From Pseudobutyrivibrio sp. YE44 (lineage in GTDB: Bacteria; Bacillota; Clostridia; Lachnospirales; Lachnospiraceae), in the NCBI RefSeq assembly GCF_900104335.1, contig NZ_FMXT01000006.1, positions 86,065 to 150,064 of the forward strand: 64,000 nt of DNA, given 5' to 3'. This document shows positions 35,860 through 44,510 of this stretch, in pieces. A program made the translations under genes and the position numbers. Every line of letters starts with the position of its first letter. Positions within the stretch are counted from its first letter, which is position 1. Below the pieces are notes generated by a model that was given only the letters and a program-made list of their open reading frames with translations, did no database searches and was not told the DNA's origin.

Positions 35860-36606
35860 ATGATTGCTTTAATAACAGGAGCAACAGGAGATATTGGCAG
35901 AGAGTTTGTTAAGGAAATACTTGATGAGGTGGATCAGATATGGGCTATAGGACGAAGCGAAGAAAGGCTAGCGGAACTTGTTAAGGAGTTTGGGCAGAAG
36001 ATCGTTCCGATTAAATCGGATTTGTCTAAAGAGGCAGAAATACGATCTCTTTGTGAAAGAATAGAAAGGGAAAAACCTGAAATCCAATATTTGATAAATA
36101 ACGCTGGAGTTGCAAAGATGGGAGGGTTCAGTGAGTTCTCGTATGATGAGGTAGCAACTATGCTGAATATCAATTGCGAAGCTGCAGCGCTTTTATGTAG
36201 GGTGTCCATTCCCTTTATGAAAAAGGGTTCGTTTATCCTTAATATTGCATCGGCATCAGCATTTCAGCCAAATCCGTATATATCGTTGTATGCTGCAAGC
36301 AAAGCATATTTATTGTCGTTTACACGAGCTATAAACAGAGAGTTGCGTGACGTAACCTGTACGGCTGTTTGTCCCGGATGGGTCGATACTAAGATGCTTC
36401 CAAAAGAAAAGGATGGAAAAAGAATACGTTATCCCGGCATAGTGACTCCGGAGAAAGTCGTAAAACAGGCACTTAAGGATTGTCATAAGGGTAAAGATGT
36501 TTCTATGAGTTCGTCTTTGTTTAAGTATACGAGATTTTACAGTAAAGTGATACCGCACAGATTTATCATGAACCAGTGGTTAAAAATGTTGAAGAAATAC
36601 TTATAA
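35860..36606 (+). CDS. Short-chain dehydrogenase/reductase
   Basis: A 248-residue SDR oxidoreductase. The N-terminal cofactor motif is TGATGDIG (about residues 6-13), NNAG is in YLINNAGVAKMG, and the catalytic Ser lies in NIASASAF, with the Tyr-Lys pair in YAASKAY (about 145-149). CPGWVDTKM follows. The protein ends in a C-terminal extension with possible membrane contact (HRFIMNQWLKMLKKYL), as in 17-beta-hydroxysteroid-like SDRs. The start at 35860 is preferred over the GTG at 35845 because GAGG lies at normal spacing before it. The substrate is unknown. Confidence 0.88.
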   Translation: MIALITGATGDIGREFVKEILDEVDQIWAIGRSEERLAELVKEFGQKIVPIKSDLSKEAEIRSLCERIEREKPEIQYLINNAGVAKMGGFSEFSYDEVATMLNINCEAAALLCRVSIPFMKKGSFILNIASASAFQPNPYISLYAASKAYLLSFTRAINRELRDVTCTAVCPGWVDTKMLPKEKDGKRIRYPGIVTPEKVVKQALKDCHKGKDVSMSSSLFKYTRFYSKVIPHRFIMNQWLKMLKKYL

Positions 36607-36634
36607 GAGCGCGACAATTCAAGTTTGTCGGGAT

Positions 36635-37108
36635 AAAACTAAATAAAATCTTACGTAGACCAGTACCCTGAGGACCCCAGATTTGAGGACGCCCAGATTC
36701 GTGCTGGTCTATTATTGTCCATGAAAAAATCGTGGATATCCGCAAAAATTTCATGTAAACGGGTAGCCAAACTTTGTAACTACTTCCAGAATAAGGCTGC
36801 TAAAAGGGGATTTCAGTGACTATTGATAAGATTTGAATGGGGATTCGAGTTGATTTTTGGTTTACTTGAATGGGGATTTGAGTTATTTTTCTTACTTCAG
36901 TAGAGGATAAAATATGTCCGATAGAAGTAAAGGCTGGGAATTACAGAGCGCATAAATCGTTGGATGTATTTTGTGATAAATTTAGTAGACGTATAAAAGA
37001 TAAATATGTAGTTCATACGAAAGATTATAAGTGGGAGAATGGAATAAACTATATTCCTGTGTATATGGTGCCATTTATATAGATGAACAAAACTAAATAA
37101 AATCTTAC
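36635..37108. repeat. 20-bp direct repeat flanking the ATPase remnant
   Basis: AAAACTAAATAAAATCTTAC occurs exactly at 36635-36654 and again at 37089-37108, each followed by RTAG and a hairpin. The repeats bracket the fossil DUF4143 end. Confidence 0.85.
36903..37082 (+). pseudogene. C-terminal remnant of a DUF4143 ATPase
   Basis: In the frame ending at the TAG at 37080 the translation reads EDKICPIEVKAG, then YRAHKSLDVFCDKFSRR and ends NYIPVYMVPFI. This is the typical nuclease-like C-terminal end of AAA/DUF4143 proteins (IEVKAG motif). No start or ATPase domain remains upstream, and stop codons close the frame at about 36879. It is related to, but clearly not a copy of, the intact ATPase 270 nt downstream. 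Confidence 0.75.
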
Positions 37109-37110
37109 AT

Positions 37111-37140
37111 AGCAGTTATCGAAGGATAGCTGTTCTTTTT
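37111..37140 (+). terminator. Terminator after the ATPase remnant
   Basis: AGCAGTTATC pairs with GATAGCTGTT around GAA(G) and is followed by CTTTTT, 28 nt past the remnant stop codon. Confidence 0.7.
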
Positions 37141-37282
37141 CATTCAGATTTGAATAAAGAGGTATAGAGATATTGTCCTATAAATATATAACAATCGTGA
37201 CAACAGGCACTTTTGTTTGCTGTGTTAGGGGAGTTATGTCAAGATTTTAATATTCATAAAATGTGTGATTACAATATAAAAG

Positions 37283-37333
37283 TGCCTCATAAAATGTGAT
37301 ACGCTGGTTGAAACTGCCTCATATTATGTGATA
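37283..37333. promoter_or_regulatory. Spaced 19-bp repeats before the DUF4143 ATPase
   Basis: TGCCTCATAAAATGTGATA (37283-37301) and TGCCTCATATTATGTGATA (37315-37333) differ at two positions and are 32 bp apart, three helical turns. A weaker third copy (TTCATAAAATGTGTGAT) lies at about 37253. They are directly upstream of the ribosome site, so a regulator-binding role is plausible. Confidence 0.5.
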
Positions 37334-37355
37334 ATATTTGCTTGGAGGTAGAAAA

Positions 37356-38693
37356 ATGTATTACAGAAGAAAGATTGATGAGTATCTAAACAGTTGGAAA
37401 GCAGACCCGGCACATAAGCCTCTTATTGTGAAAGGTGCGCGACAGATTGGTAAGACAGAATCAATCATGCATTTTGCTAGGGAGAATTACGAAAATGTTG
37501 TGTATATCAATTTTGCTCTAGAGAAAAAATTCATGAAGATACTTGCAGATGGTTACGATGTCGAAAGTGTTATCAAGAATATTTCTTTGGCAGATCCATC
37601 TTTTAAGTTCATTCCTGATGAAACCATAATTATTTTTGATGAAATACAAGAAAATCCGGATGTCGCCACAACTCTTAAATCCTTTAAGATAGATAGAAAA
37701 TACGATGTTATATGCAGTGGATCGATACTTGGAATTAATTATAAAAAGATTCACAGTAATAGCGTTGGCGCAAAGACAGATTATGAAATGCATTCGATGG
37801 ATTTTGAAGAGTTTCTTTGGGCAAAAGGGTATAGTCAGGAACAGATTGATTCTATTCTGGTTCACATGATAGAAAATAAGCCTTTTAATGAGAATGAGTT
37901 GTCGATTTATAAGGGTCTATTCTTGGATTTCTGTGTGCTAGGAGGAATGCCCGATGTAGTTAAGCTCTATATTGAGACAGGTACTTTTTCTGGTACATTG
38001 GATGTGCAAGAACAAATTAGGCTTGATTATGAAGAGGATGTGAGAAAATACGCGGAGAGTCTTGATCAAGCCAAAATTATTAGCGTGTACAGAAGCATTC
38101 CTGCACAGCTTGCAAAAGAAAATAAGAAATTCCAGTTTAATAAAATCGAGAAGAATGCAAGATCAAGGGAATACACTGGATGTATTGAGTGGCTTATTGA
38201 TGCAGGGGTTATTACAGAATGTAAGTGTTTACAGTTCCCTGAACTGCCACTAAAAGGCAATGTAGAGGAGAGCAAATATAAACTATATTATCCGGACACT
38301 GGATTGCTGGTATCTGCGTTAGATGAGGAAGCACAGGAAGATTTAAGAGTAAATAAGAATCTCGGAGTGTACAAAGGCGCGCTTTATGAGAACTTTGTAG
38401 CTGAGGCTTTTGTAAAGCAGGGACTTGGACTTTTCTATTACAAGAAAGAAAATTCTACTCTTGAAGAAGACTTTTTTGTAAGAACACAAAATGATTTGAT
38501 TCCTGTTGAAGTTAAGTCTAATAATGATCAGTCGAAATCATTGTCTACACTAATTAAGAATAAGAACTATGGTGATATTTCATATGGAATAAAACTAGGT
38601 AATTTTAATGTGGGGCATGCAAATGATATTTATACATTCCCATATTTTTGTGCGTTTAAGATAAAAGATTATTTGAAGAAAAAAGAATTATAA
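37356..38693 (+). CDS. AAA ATPase with DUF4143 domain
   Basis: A 445-residue protein with an N-terminal AAA domain: Walker A GARQIGKTE (about residues 27-35), Walker B TIIIFDEIQE, and sensor-like ICSGSIL. The C-terminal DUF4143 half ends in the nuclease-like IPVEVKSNN motif. The family is widespread in anaerobes and commonly mobile; its role is not established, though links to toxin-antitoxin-like or defence functions have been suggested. The start at 37356 follows GGAGG; an upstream TTG at 37338 is less likely. Base composition is more AT-rich than in neighbouring core genes, consistent with acquisition. Confidence 0.85.
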   Translation: MYYRRKIDEYLNSWKADPAHKPLIVKGARQIGKTESIMHFARENYENVVYINFALEKKFMKILADGYDVESVIKNISLADPSFKFIPDETIIIFDEIQENPDVATTLKSFKIDRKYDVICSGSILGINYKKIHSNSVGAKTDYEMHSMDFEEFLWAKGYSQEQIDSILVHMIENKPFNENELSIYKGLFLDFCVLGGMPDVVKLYIETGTFSGTLDVQEQIRLDYEEDVRKYAESLDQAKIISVYRSIPAQLAKENKKFQFNKIEKNARSREYTGCIEWLIDAGVITECKCLQFPELPLKGNVEESKYKLYYPDTGLLVSALDEEAQEDLRVNKNLGVYKGALYENFVAEAFVKQGLGLFYYKKENSTLEEDFFVRTQNDLIPVEVKSNNDQSKSLSTLIKNKNYGDISYGIKLGNFNVGHANDIYTFPYFCAFKIKDYLKKKEL

Positions 38694-38824
38694 CAAATTA
38701 TATATAGTGGAGATATTCCATGGATTATGGTAATATATTTTAGATTTTGAATAGTTTACGCTATATAAATATATAATATATTGAAGAAACCCTTATTTTA
38801 AGTTAAGGGGAAGAAGGAGAAATT

Positions 38825-39925
38825 ATGAAACTAGGAATCGTTGGACTTCCAAACGTAGGTAAAAGTACACTTTTTAATTCATTAACAAAGGCTGGAGCAC
38901 TTGCAGCAAACTATCCATTTGCTACAATCGATCCAAATGTAGGTATCGTTTCAGTACCAGATAAGCGTCTCGACGCACTTACAAAGATGTACAACTCAAA
39001 GAAGACTGTTCCTGCAACAATCGAGTTTGTTGATATTGCAGGTCTTGTAAAGGGTGCTTCAAAGGGTGAAGGTCTTGGAAACCAGTTCCTTGCAAACATC
39101 CGTGAGGTAGATGCTATTGTTCATGTTGTTCGTTGTTTTGAGGATGCAAACGTAGTTCACGTTGATGGTTCTATCGATTCACTTCGTGATATCGAGACAA
39201 TCAACCTTGAGCTTCTTTTCTCAGATATGGAAGTTATGGAGCGTCGCTACTCTAAGACAGAGCGTTCAGCTCGTATGGACAAGACACTTCAGAAGGAAGC
39301 TGCAATGCAGAAGCGCCTTATTGAGCATATGGAAGCTGGAAACATGGCTAAGACTTTTGAGCTTAACGATGAGGATGAGGAAGGTTACTTCAAGGAGTAC
39401 AATCTTCTTACAGCAAAGCCAGTTATCTATGCTGCAAACGTTGAGGATGAAGATCTTGCAGACGACGGCGCAAACAATAAAAACGTTCAGGCTGTTCGCG
39501 AGTACGCTTCAAAGGAAGGTTCAGAGGTATTTGTAATTTCAGCTCAGATTGAGCAGGAAATTTCAGAGCTTGAGTCTGAGGAAGAAAAGCAAGAGTTCCT
39601 TGAGGCAATGGGACTTTCTGAGTCAGGTCTTGATAAGCTTATCACAGCTTCATACAGACTTCTTGGCCTTATTTCTTACCTTACTTCAGGTGAGGATGAG
39701 ACTCGTGCATGGACAATCAAGAAGGGTACAAAGGCTCCACAGGCAGCTGGAAAGATTCATACTGATTTCGAGCGTGGATTCATTAAGGCTGAGGTTGTTA
39801 GCTATGATGCACTTATGGAAAACGGTTCAATGACAGCAGCAAAGGAAAAAGGCCTTGTTCGTATGGAAGGAAAGGACTATGTTGTCGCTGACGGTGATGT
39901 AATTACCTTCAGATTTAACGTATAA
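38825..39925 (+). CDS. ychF: Redox-regulated ATPase YchF
   Basis: A 366-residue Obg-like P-loop protein. The G1 motif is GLPNVGKSTLFNSLTKAGA (about residues 6-24), G3 is VDIAGLVKGASKGEG, and the NxxE specificity motif that favours ATP over GTP is in AANVEDED. A coiled-coil insertion lies at about 125-190, and the C-terminal TGS domain ends with DGDVITFRFNV. It binds ribosomes and modulates translation in stress. RBS AAGGAG. A weak hairpin (CCCTTA/TAAGGG) lies just upstream of the ribosome site. Codon use is that of a highly expressed gene. Confidence 0.95.
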   Translation: MKLGIVGLPNVGKSTLFNSLTKAGALAANYPFATIDPNVGIVSVPDKRLDALTKMYNSKKTVPATIEFVDIAGLVKGASKGEGLGNQFLANIREVDAIVHVVRCFEDANVVHVDGSIDSLRDIETINLELLFSDMEVMERRYSKTERSARMDKTLQKEAAMQKRLIEHMEAGNMAKTFELNDEDEEGYFKEYNLLTAKPVIYAANVEDEDLADDGANNKNVQAVREYASKEGSEVFVISAQIEQEISELESEEEKQEFLEAMGLSESGLDKLITASYRLLGLISYLTSGEDETRAWTIKKGTKAPQAAGKIHTDFERGFIKAEVVSYDALMENGSMTAAKEKGLVRMEGKDYVVADGDVITFRFNV

Positions 39926-40031
39926 TGTAGTCTGAATAGTTACTAATGAGTTCACAAATTTTATATTAAAATGTATTATTATAAGAATTGTGAATGGATA
40001 ATTTGTTTGTGAACCTTTAAAGGAGGTAAAT

Positions 40032-40271
40032 ATGAAGATTACTAACATTAAAGACACAGAAGCGTTTTTTAAGGTAATTGATAGCTGCGAAGGTACAGTA
40101 GAGCTTATTACAAACGAAGGTGATAGATTAAACCTTAAGTCAAAGCTTTCACAGTTTGTTTCTTTGGCTAGTATTTTCCAGGCAGATTCAAGCATCATTC
40201 CAGAGCTTGAGCTTATTGCTTACGAGCCAGAGGATTCAAAGAAGCTTCTTGAGTTTATGATTAACCAATAA
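40032..40271 (+). CDS. Small conserved protein of unknown function
   Basis: A 79-residue acidic protein (KITNIKDTEAFFKVIDSCEGTV, then ELITNEGDRLNLKSKLSQFVSL). I associate it with a short family conserved next to ychF in Lachnospiraceae, sometimes labelled polya polymerase without support. A very good ribosome site (AAAGGAGG) and a downstream terminator show it is a real gene. Its leader forms a long hairpin (GTTCACAAATT/AATTTGTTTGTGAAC, 39949-40014) that ends just before the ribosome site and may regulate it. No catalytic motif is visible. Confidence 0.75.
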   Translation: MKITNIKDTEAFFKVIDSCEGTVELITNEGDRLNLKSKLSQFVSLASIFQADSSIIPELELIAYEPEDSKKLLEFMINQ

Positions 40272-40338
40272 ATGCAGAGGGGAGTTGCCCCAAGACTAAC
40301 TGAAAAGATTTTCAAAGTAATATTGAAAAGTATTATAT

Positions 40339-40363
40339 GGGGCTCAGCATTGAGCCCCATTTT
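40339..40363 (+). terminator. Terminator before pepT
   Basis: A perfect 8-bp stem (GGGGCTCA / TGAGCCCC) with a 4-nt loop is followed by ATTTTT. Confidence 0.85.
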
Positions 40364-40377
40364 TATGGAGAATAAAA

Positions 40378-41598
40378 ATGAGAGCATACGAAAGATTACT
40401 AAATTATGTAAAGATTTACACTACAAGCGATGAAGATAGCACATCAGTGCCTTCAACATCACGTCAATTTGACCTTGCAAAGCTTTTGGTTGAAGAATTA
40501 AAGGCGCTTGGAGTTTCTGATGCACATGTGGATGACAAGTGTTATGTGTACGGTTCAATCCCTGCTACAGCAGGTCTTGAGGATAAAAAGGTAGTTGGCT
40601 TCATTGCACACATGGATACTGCACCAGATTTCTGTGGTGAAAACGTAAATGCGATAATTGAAGAAAACTATAATGGAGAGGATGTTGTCCTCGGAACAAG
40701 CGGACGTACCATTAAGGTTTCTGATTTTCCACATCTTAAGGAGTTAAAAGGTCGCACCCTTATTCATACAGATGGAACTACACTTCTAGGTGCAGATGAT
40801 AAGGCTGGTATTGCTGAGATTATGACTTTTGTTGAGGAAATCCTTAACAGCAATGAGCCTCATGGAAAGATTTGCATTGCCTTCACACCTGATGAGGAAA
40901 TTGGTGCAGGTGCAGACCACTTTGATGTAAAGCATTTCGGTGCTGACTTCGCATATACGGTAGACGGTGGCGAGGAAAATGCTGTTGAATATGAAAACTT
41001 CAATGCAGCAGGAGCAGAGGTTAAATTTAACGGTGTCAACATTCATCCTGGTGATGCAAAAGATATTATGGTAAATGCAGCTCTTGTGGCGATGGAGTTT
41101 AACTCAATGCTTCCACCAACAGAGACACCTTCACAGACTGAAGGATACCAGGGCTTCTTCCATCTTACAGACATGTCTGGAGATGTTGCTGAAGCAACTC
41201 TTTCTTACATAATTCGTGACCATGACGCAACTAAGTTTGCAGACAAGAAAAAAGTCATGGAGCATGCAGCAAACATCATCAATCAGAAATACGGTGCTGG
41301 AACTTGTGAGCTTACTATCAAAGATCAGTATCAGAATATGCTTGAAATGATCAAGCCTCATATGTTCCTAATAGATTACGCGTTTGATGCGTTAAAGGAA
41401 GCTGGAGAGGAGCCAAAGGCTGTTGCAATTCGAGGAGGCACAGATGGAGCACGTCTTTCATTTATGGGATTGCCTTGTCCAAACCTTGGTACAGCAGGCT
41501 ACAACTTCCACGGCCCAATGGAGCACATCACCGCCGAAGGCATGGACACTGTAGTCCGCGTGCTTCATGAAATCGTAAAGCGTTTTTCTAATAACTAG
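40378..41598 (+). CDS. pepT: Peptidase T (tripeptidase)
   Basis: A 406-residue M20B zinc aminopeptidase that removes the N-terminal residue from tripeptides. Metal ligands are seen in FIAHMDTAPD (His), the bridging Asp in LLGADDKAG, the catalytic Glu pair in FTPDEEIGAG, the Asp in YTVDGGEENA, and the late His in YNFHGPMEH. Length matches the family. The start follows GGAG. It sits between a terminator and structured element D, so it is expressed alone. Confidence 0.95.
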   Translation: MRAYERLLNYVKIYTTSDEDSTSVPSTSRQFDLAKLLVEELKALGVSDAHVDDKCYVYGSIPATAGLEDKKVVGFIAHMDTAPDFCGENVNAIIEENYNGEDVVLGTSGRTIKVSDFPHLKELKGRTLIHTDGTTLLGADDKAGIAEIMTFVEEILNSNEPHGKICIAFTPDEEIGAGADHFDVKHFGADFAYTVDGGEENAVEYENFNAAGAEVKFNGVNIHPGDAKDIMVNAALVAMEFNSMLPPTETPSQTEGYQGFFHLTDMSGDVAEATLSYIIRDHDATKFADKKKVMEHAANIINQKYGAGTCELTIKDQYQNMLEMIKPHMFLIDYAFDALKEAGEEPKAVAIRGGTDGARLSFMGLPCPNLGTAGYNFHGPMEHITAEGMDTVVRVLHEIVKRFSNN

Positions 41599-41608
41599 AA
41601 TTCATAAA

Positions 41609-41767
41609 TGAGCCATGTAAACATCTTGCAAGTGTTACAAATGAGCCCTTGATGAGCCATCCCTACTTAGATGGTGCTTTAGCAGCATCTTATGTAGGGC
41701 AATGAGCGAATAAGAGCGCAAGCGTGGCGAATTGTAATGCTTGCAAGATATAATCAGGGCGGACTTA
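41609..41767 (+). repeat. Structured intergenic element, subfamily 2 (copy D)
   Basis: 159 nt from TGAGC to GCGGACTTA. The outer arms pair (ATCTTGCAAG with CTTGCAAGAT, continuing over TGTTACAAAT and ATTGTAAT). The inner hairpin is CCCTAC...GTAGGG with AGATGG...CATCT and tip TGC-ttta-GCA. A third conserved stretch, AGAGCGCAAGCGTG, follows. Element ends at the YitT ribosome site. Confidence 0.8.
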
Positions 41768-41778
41768 GGGGGAATAAT

Positions 41779-42645
41779 ATGTCATCAGAAAAAAGAAAAG
41801 AGCTTTTAATTGATGTTTTAATGGATGCTTTGTCAGGCCTGTGCATCGGTATCGCTTTGTATAATTTTGCAGCCGATGCAAAATTCCCATTGACAGGACT
41901 CTCCGGTATCGCTATGATTTTCTATCAGTACTGGGGTTGGAAAATCGGTCTTGTTACAATCATAATGAATATCCCGCTTATCTTTGCAGCCTACAAGGTT
42001 TTGGGAAAGAAATTCTTGCTGAGATCCTTTAAAACAATGGCTATCGGCACAGTAATGATGGATTTTGTTGCACCACATGTGCCTAGAATCGAGATAGGTA
42101 ACATTCTCTTGAATGCAATTGTTGTAGGTGTGTTCACAGGATTGGGATATGCACTGGTTTATATGAGAAATTCATCCACCGGTGGTGCTGATTTTGTAAT
42201 GATGATAATCAAAGCCAAGCATCCACATATGTCCTTGGGAAGAATCTTCTTCATCGTAGATGCGGTAATCATTATAATTGATACATTAGCCTATGCTCAT
42301 TCTTTTGAAGCATTGTGCTACGGATTTATAATCAGTTATATTGGTTCACTTGTAGTTGATAAGGTAATGATTTCTGCCGATTCAGGTATGATGTGTATGA
42401 TTGTTACCAACAAGGCTGAGGCTATTTCAGATGCCATTGATAAGGCTGTTGAGCGTGGTACCACTATTTTCACTGCTAAAGGTGGATACAAGGGGGACGA
42501 GCGTCAGGTTCTTATGTGTGCTTGCTCTGATAAGCAGATGTATCAAGTTAATCGTGTTGCAAAAAAGATTGACGTAGATGCATTTATTGTCATAATGGAA
42601 TCAAAGGCAGTTTATGGAGAGGGCTTTAAGCGTTTTAAAGGCTAG
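41779..42645 (+). CDS. YitT family membrane protein
   Basis: A 288-residue protein with five or six transmembrane helices (residues about 10-190) of the DUF161 type, including the conserved STGGADFVMMIIK loop, and a cytoplasmic DUF2179 domain at the C-terminus (GVERGTTIFTAKGGYKGDERQVLMC-like region). Function is not established in this family; transport has been proposed. The start at 41779 is chosen because AGGGGG lies six bases before it; an upstream frame start at 41737 lies within structured element D. udk follows at 43 nt. Confidence 0.88.
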   Translation: MSSEKRKELLIDVLMDALSGLCIGIALYNFAADAKFPLTGLSGIAMIFYQYWGWKIGLVTIIMNIPLIFAAYKVLGKKFLLRSFKTMAIGTVMMDFVAPHVPRIEIGNILLNAIVVGVFTGLGYALVYMRNSSTGGADFVMMIIKAKHPHMSLGRIFFIVDAVIIIIDTLAYAHSFEALCYGFIISYIGSLVVDKVMISADSGMMCMIVTNKAEAISDAIDKAVERGTTIFTAKGGYKGDERQVLMCACSDKQMYQVNRVAKKIDVDAFIVIMESKAVYGEGFKRFKG

Positions 42646-42688
42646 CAATAAGCCTAGTTGTAGTATTAAGTTTTAATGGAGTATAAAA

Positions 42689-43315
42689 ATGTCAGAAAAG
42701 ATTTGCGTATTAGGTGTTGCAGGAGGTTCTGCATCAGGAAAAACCACCATCATTAACAAGTTACAGGATTTCTTTGGAGAGGATATTGCGGTTATCAGCC
42801 ATGATTCATATTACAAGGCTCATCCAGATATGACTTACGAGGAGCGAAGCCAGCTTAACTACGATCATCCAGATTCCTTTGAGTCTGATCGTATGGCGGA
42901 GGATGTTAGAAAGCTTATCAAGGGATATGCAATTGATATGCCGGTTTATGATTATGTAAACCATAATCGTTCTGATGAAACAGTTAGAATTGAGCCAAAG
43001 TCTGTAATCGTTATGGAAGGAATCCTTATCTTAGAGAACAAGGAACTTCGTGATTTGATGGATATCAAGATTTTCGTTGATACAGATGCTGACGAACGTC
43101 TTATGCGTCGAATCAAGCGTGATATGATTGAGAGAGGTCGTAGCATTGAGTCAATCATTGATCAGTACTCAAAGACAGTTAAGCCTATGCACGAGGAATT
43201 TGTTGAGCCATCAAAGAAGTATGCAGATATTATTATTCCACGTGGCGGTGAAAATGCAGCTGGTTTAGATATGCTTATTACATATATGACCAAAAAGCTT
43301 CATGCTGAGGTTTAA
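42689..43315 (+). CDS. udk: Uridine kinase
   Basis: A 208-residue P-loop kinase that phosphorylates uridine and cytidine in pyrimidine salvage. Walker A is GGSASGKTT (about residues 11-19). Other family segments are ISHDSYYKAH, YDHPDSFESD, PVYDYVNHNR, VIVMEGILIL and DERLMRRIKRDMIERGRS. Length and motifs match Udk. RBS is weak (GGAG at 42678-42681). The gene ends at a pair of hairpins that separate it from the metalloenzyme cluster. Confidence 0.94.
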   Translation: MSEKICVLGVAGGSASGKTTIINKLQDFFGEDIAVISHDSYYKAHPDMTYEERSQLNYDHPDSFESDRMAEDVRKLIKGYAIDMPVYDYVNHNRSDETVRIEPKSVIVMEGILILENKELRDLMDIKIFVDTDADERLMRRIKRDMIERGRSIESIIDQYSKTVKPMHEEFVEPSKKYADIIIPRGGENAAGLDMLITYMTKKLHAEV

Positions 43316-43392
43316 TAAACAAGTCGTATAATACCACACAGATGTGTATTAGAGGTGATATCCACATCTGTGTTGTGCAATGCGCCATTTAT

Positions 43393-43444
43393 GCCACAAG
43401 TGTTTTTGTCAAGACTGACTAAAAACGCCTGTGGCTGTTTTTTT
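43393..43444 (+). terminator. Terminator between udk and the metalloenzyme cluster
   Basis: GCCACAAGTGTTTT pairs with AAAACGCCTGTGGC (one internal mismatch pair) and is followed by GTTTTTTT. A second hairpin, ACACAGATGTG/CACATCTGTGT (43337-43375), lies upstream. Confidence 0.85.
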
Positions 43445-43449
43445 GCCTT

Positions 43450-43472
43450 TATCACATATAAATCCTGTGATA
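43450..43472. promoter_or_regulatory. Inverted repeat upstream of the metalloenzyme cluster
   Basis: TATCACA, 9 nt, TGTGATA. It is a perfect 7-bp inverted repeat that overlaps the only -10-like box (TGTGATAATAT) between the udk terminator and the first cluster gene, so it is a candidate operator. Confidence 0.55.
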
Positions 43473-43548
43473 ATATACTTATGCTATTCAAATACTGACT
43501 GGCTGGACATTTCTCAAGAATAGCGTATTTAGTTAGAGGGAGAAATAA

Positions 43549-44319
43549 TTGGAAATGGAAAAGAAACCTATAGTGTTGGCTGTTGCAGGTAAAGGTGGAG
43601 TTGGAAAAACATCCCTTGCATCTGTCATGGTCAAATTATTAGTGGAAGCTTATCCAGACAAGAAAATCCTAGCAATCGATGCGGATCCAGCTGTTGGTCT
43701 TTCTACTGCACTGGGAGTTGAGCCAGAGCTTACTCTCGATGATATTAGAAAAGAAGCAGTTGAGGCTGCAGAGTCAGGTGATTCAGGTGCCACAGTAGAG
43801 GTACTTGGCGAAGCCAGATATCGCATTTTTGATGCTATGGTTGAGATGGACGGCTTCTCATTTATTGCAATCGGAAGGCCAGAGGCTGCTGGCTGCTATT
43901 GCAAAATCAACACATATCTTAAAGAGGTCATCTCTCAGGTGGCCGACAATTTCGATTATATCGTTATAGACGGCGAGGCTGGTATCGAGCAGATCAATCG
44001 CCGTGTCATGGAAAAGGTTACACACCTTGTTCTTATTACCGATTCTAGTAAGAAGGGCTGTGGCGTAGTTAAGACAATCAAAGAAGTGGCAGACAACCTT
44101 GTGATGTACGATGAGATTGGAGTAGTTGTAAATCGAGTTCCATCAGAGGACGTTTTGCAGTATATGGATTTGGGAGATATTCCACTTCTTGGTTGGATTC
44201 CAGCAGATGCTAATCTTACAGAACGTGATCTTAAAGGCGAATCCGTATTTTACATTCCAAGCGAAGCACCAATCGTAGAGGGATTACGTAATTCTCTCAA
44301 GAAGATGGGTGTTTTATAA
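43549..44319 (+). CDS. CooC-like nickel-insertion ATPase
   Basis: A 256-residue MinD/ParA-type ATPase. The deviant Walker A AGKGGVGKTS (about residues 12-21), IDADPAVGLSTALG, and the later VIDGEAGIEQINRR and VITDSSKKGCGVVKT segments match CooC, which puts nickel into carbon monoxide dehydrogenase or acetyl-CoA synthase. GYC-like Cys residues occur in GRPEAAGCYCKIN, where CooC dimers bind metal. A TTG at 43549 has the better spacing to GAGGGAG; the ATG at 43555 is the alternative. No CODH gene is in the window; the next genes encode dehydratase-type Fe-S enzymes. Confidence 0.87.
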   Translation: MEMEKKPIVLAVAGKGGVGKTSLASVMVKLLVEAYPDKKILAIDADPAVGLSTALGVEPELTLDDIRKEAVEAAESGDSGATVEVLGEARYRIFDAMVEMDGFSFIAIGRPEAAGCYCKINTYLKEVISQVADNFDYIVIDGEAGIEQINRRVMEKVTHLVLITDSSKKGCGVVKTIKEVADNLVMYDEIGVVVNRVPSEDVLQYMDLGDIPLLGWIPADANLTERDLKGESVFYIPSEAPIVEGLRNSLKKMGVL

Positions 44320-44333
44320 CTTAATTTTGTAGT

Positions 44334-44492
44334 TGAGCAAGGCAAAAGTTAGATATATATGTTCCAAGAGACCTTTAGGGGCCATCCCTACTTAGATGGC
44401 AGTTTACTGGCATCTTATGTAGGGCAATGAGCACCGCAAGAGCGAAAGCGTGTCTCTGGAATATATATAGCTAACTTGAAGCATTGCGGATA
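44334..44492 (+). repeat. Structured intergenic element, subfamily 2 (copy E)
   Basis: 159 nt from TGAGCAAGGC to GCATTGCGGATA. The outer arms (AAGTTAGATATATAT / ATATATATAGCTAACTT, then TTCCAAGAGAC / GTCTCTGGAA) differ completely from copies D and F yet still pair. The inner hairpin CCCTAC...GTAGGG is the same, but its tip is CAG-ttta-CTG instead of TGC/GCA. Confidence 0.8.
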
Positions 44493-44510
44493 GTAGGGAG
44501 AATTAAATAT

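Larger units (their letters stand above)
36607..37355. other. Decayed accessory region without an intact gene
   Basis: About 750 nt between the SDR and the DUF4143 ATPase. It holds a hairpin (AGACCAG/CTGGTCT near 36658-36710), a 33-nt imperfect tandem duplication (TTGAATGGGGATT-type, 36834-36895), a fossil C-terminus of a DUF4143 ATPase, a 20-bp direct repeat, a terminator at 37111 and spaced repeats just before the ATPase. No other coding signal is visible. Confidence 0.7.

Noticed and set aside
41609..41767. Structured leaders D, E and F as T-box or known riboswitches
   Set aside because: No T-box sequence (AGGGTGGNACCGCG), no terminator in the leader and no known aptamer motif were found. 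Arms vary freely between copies, which does not fit a ligand-binding core.
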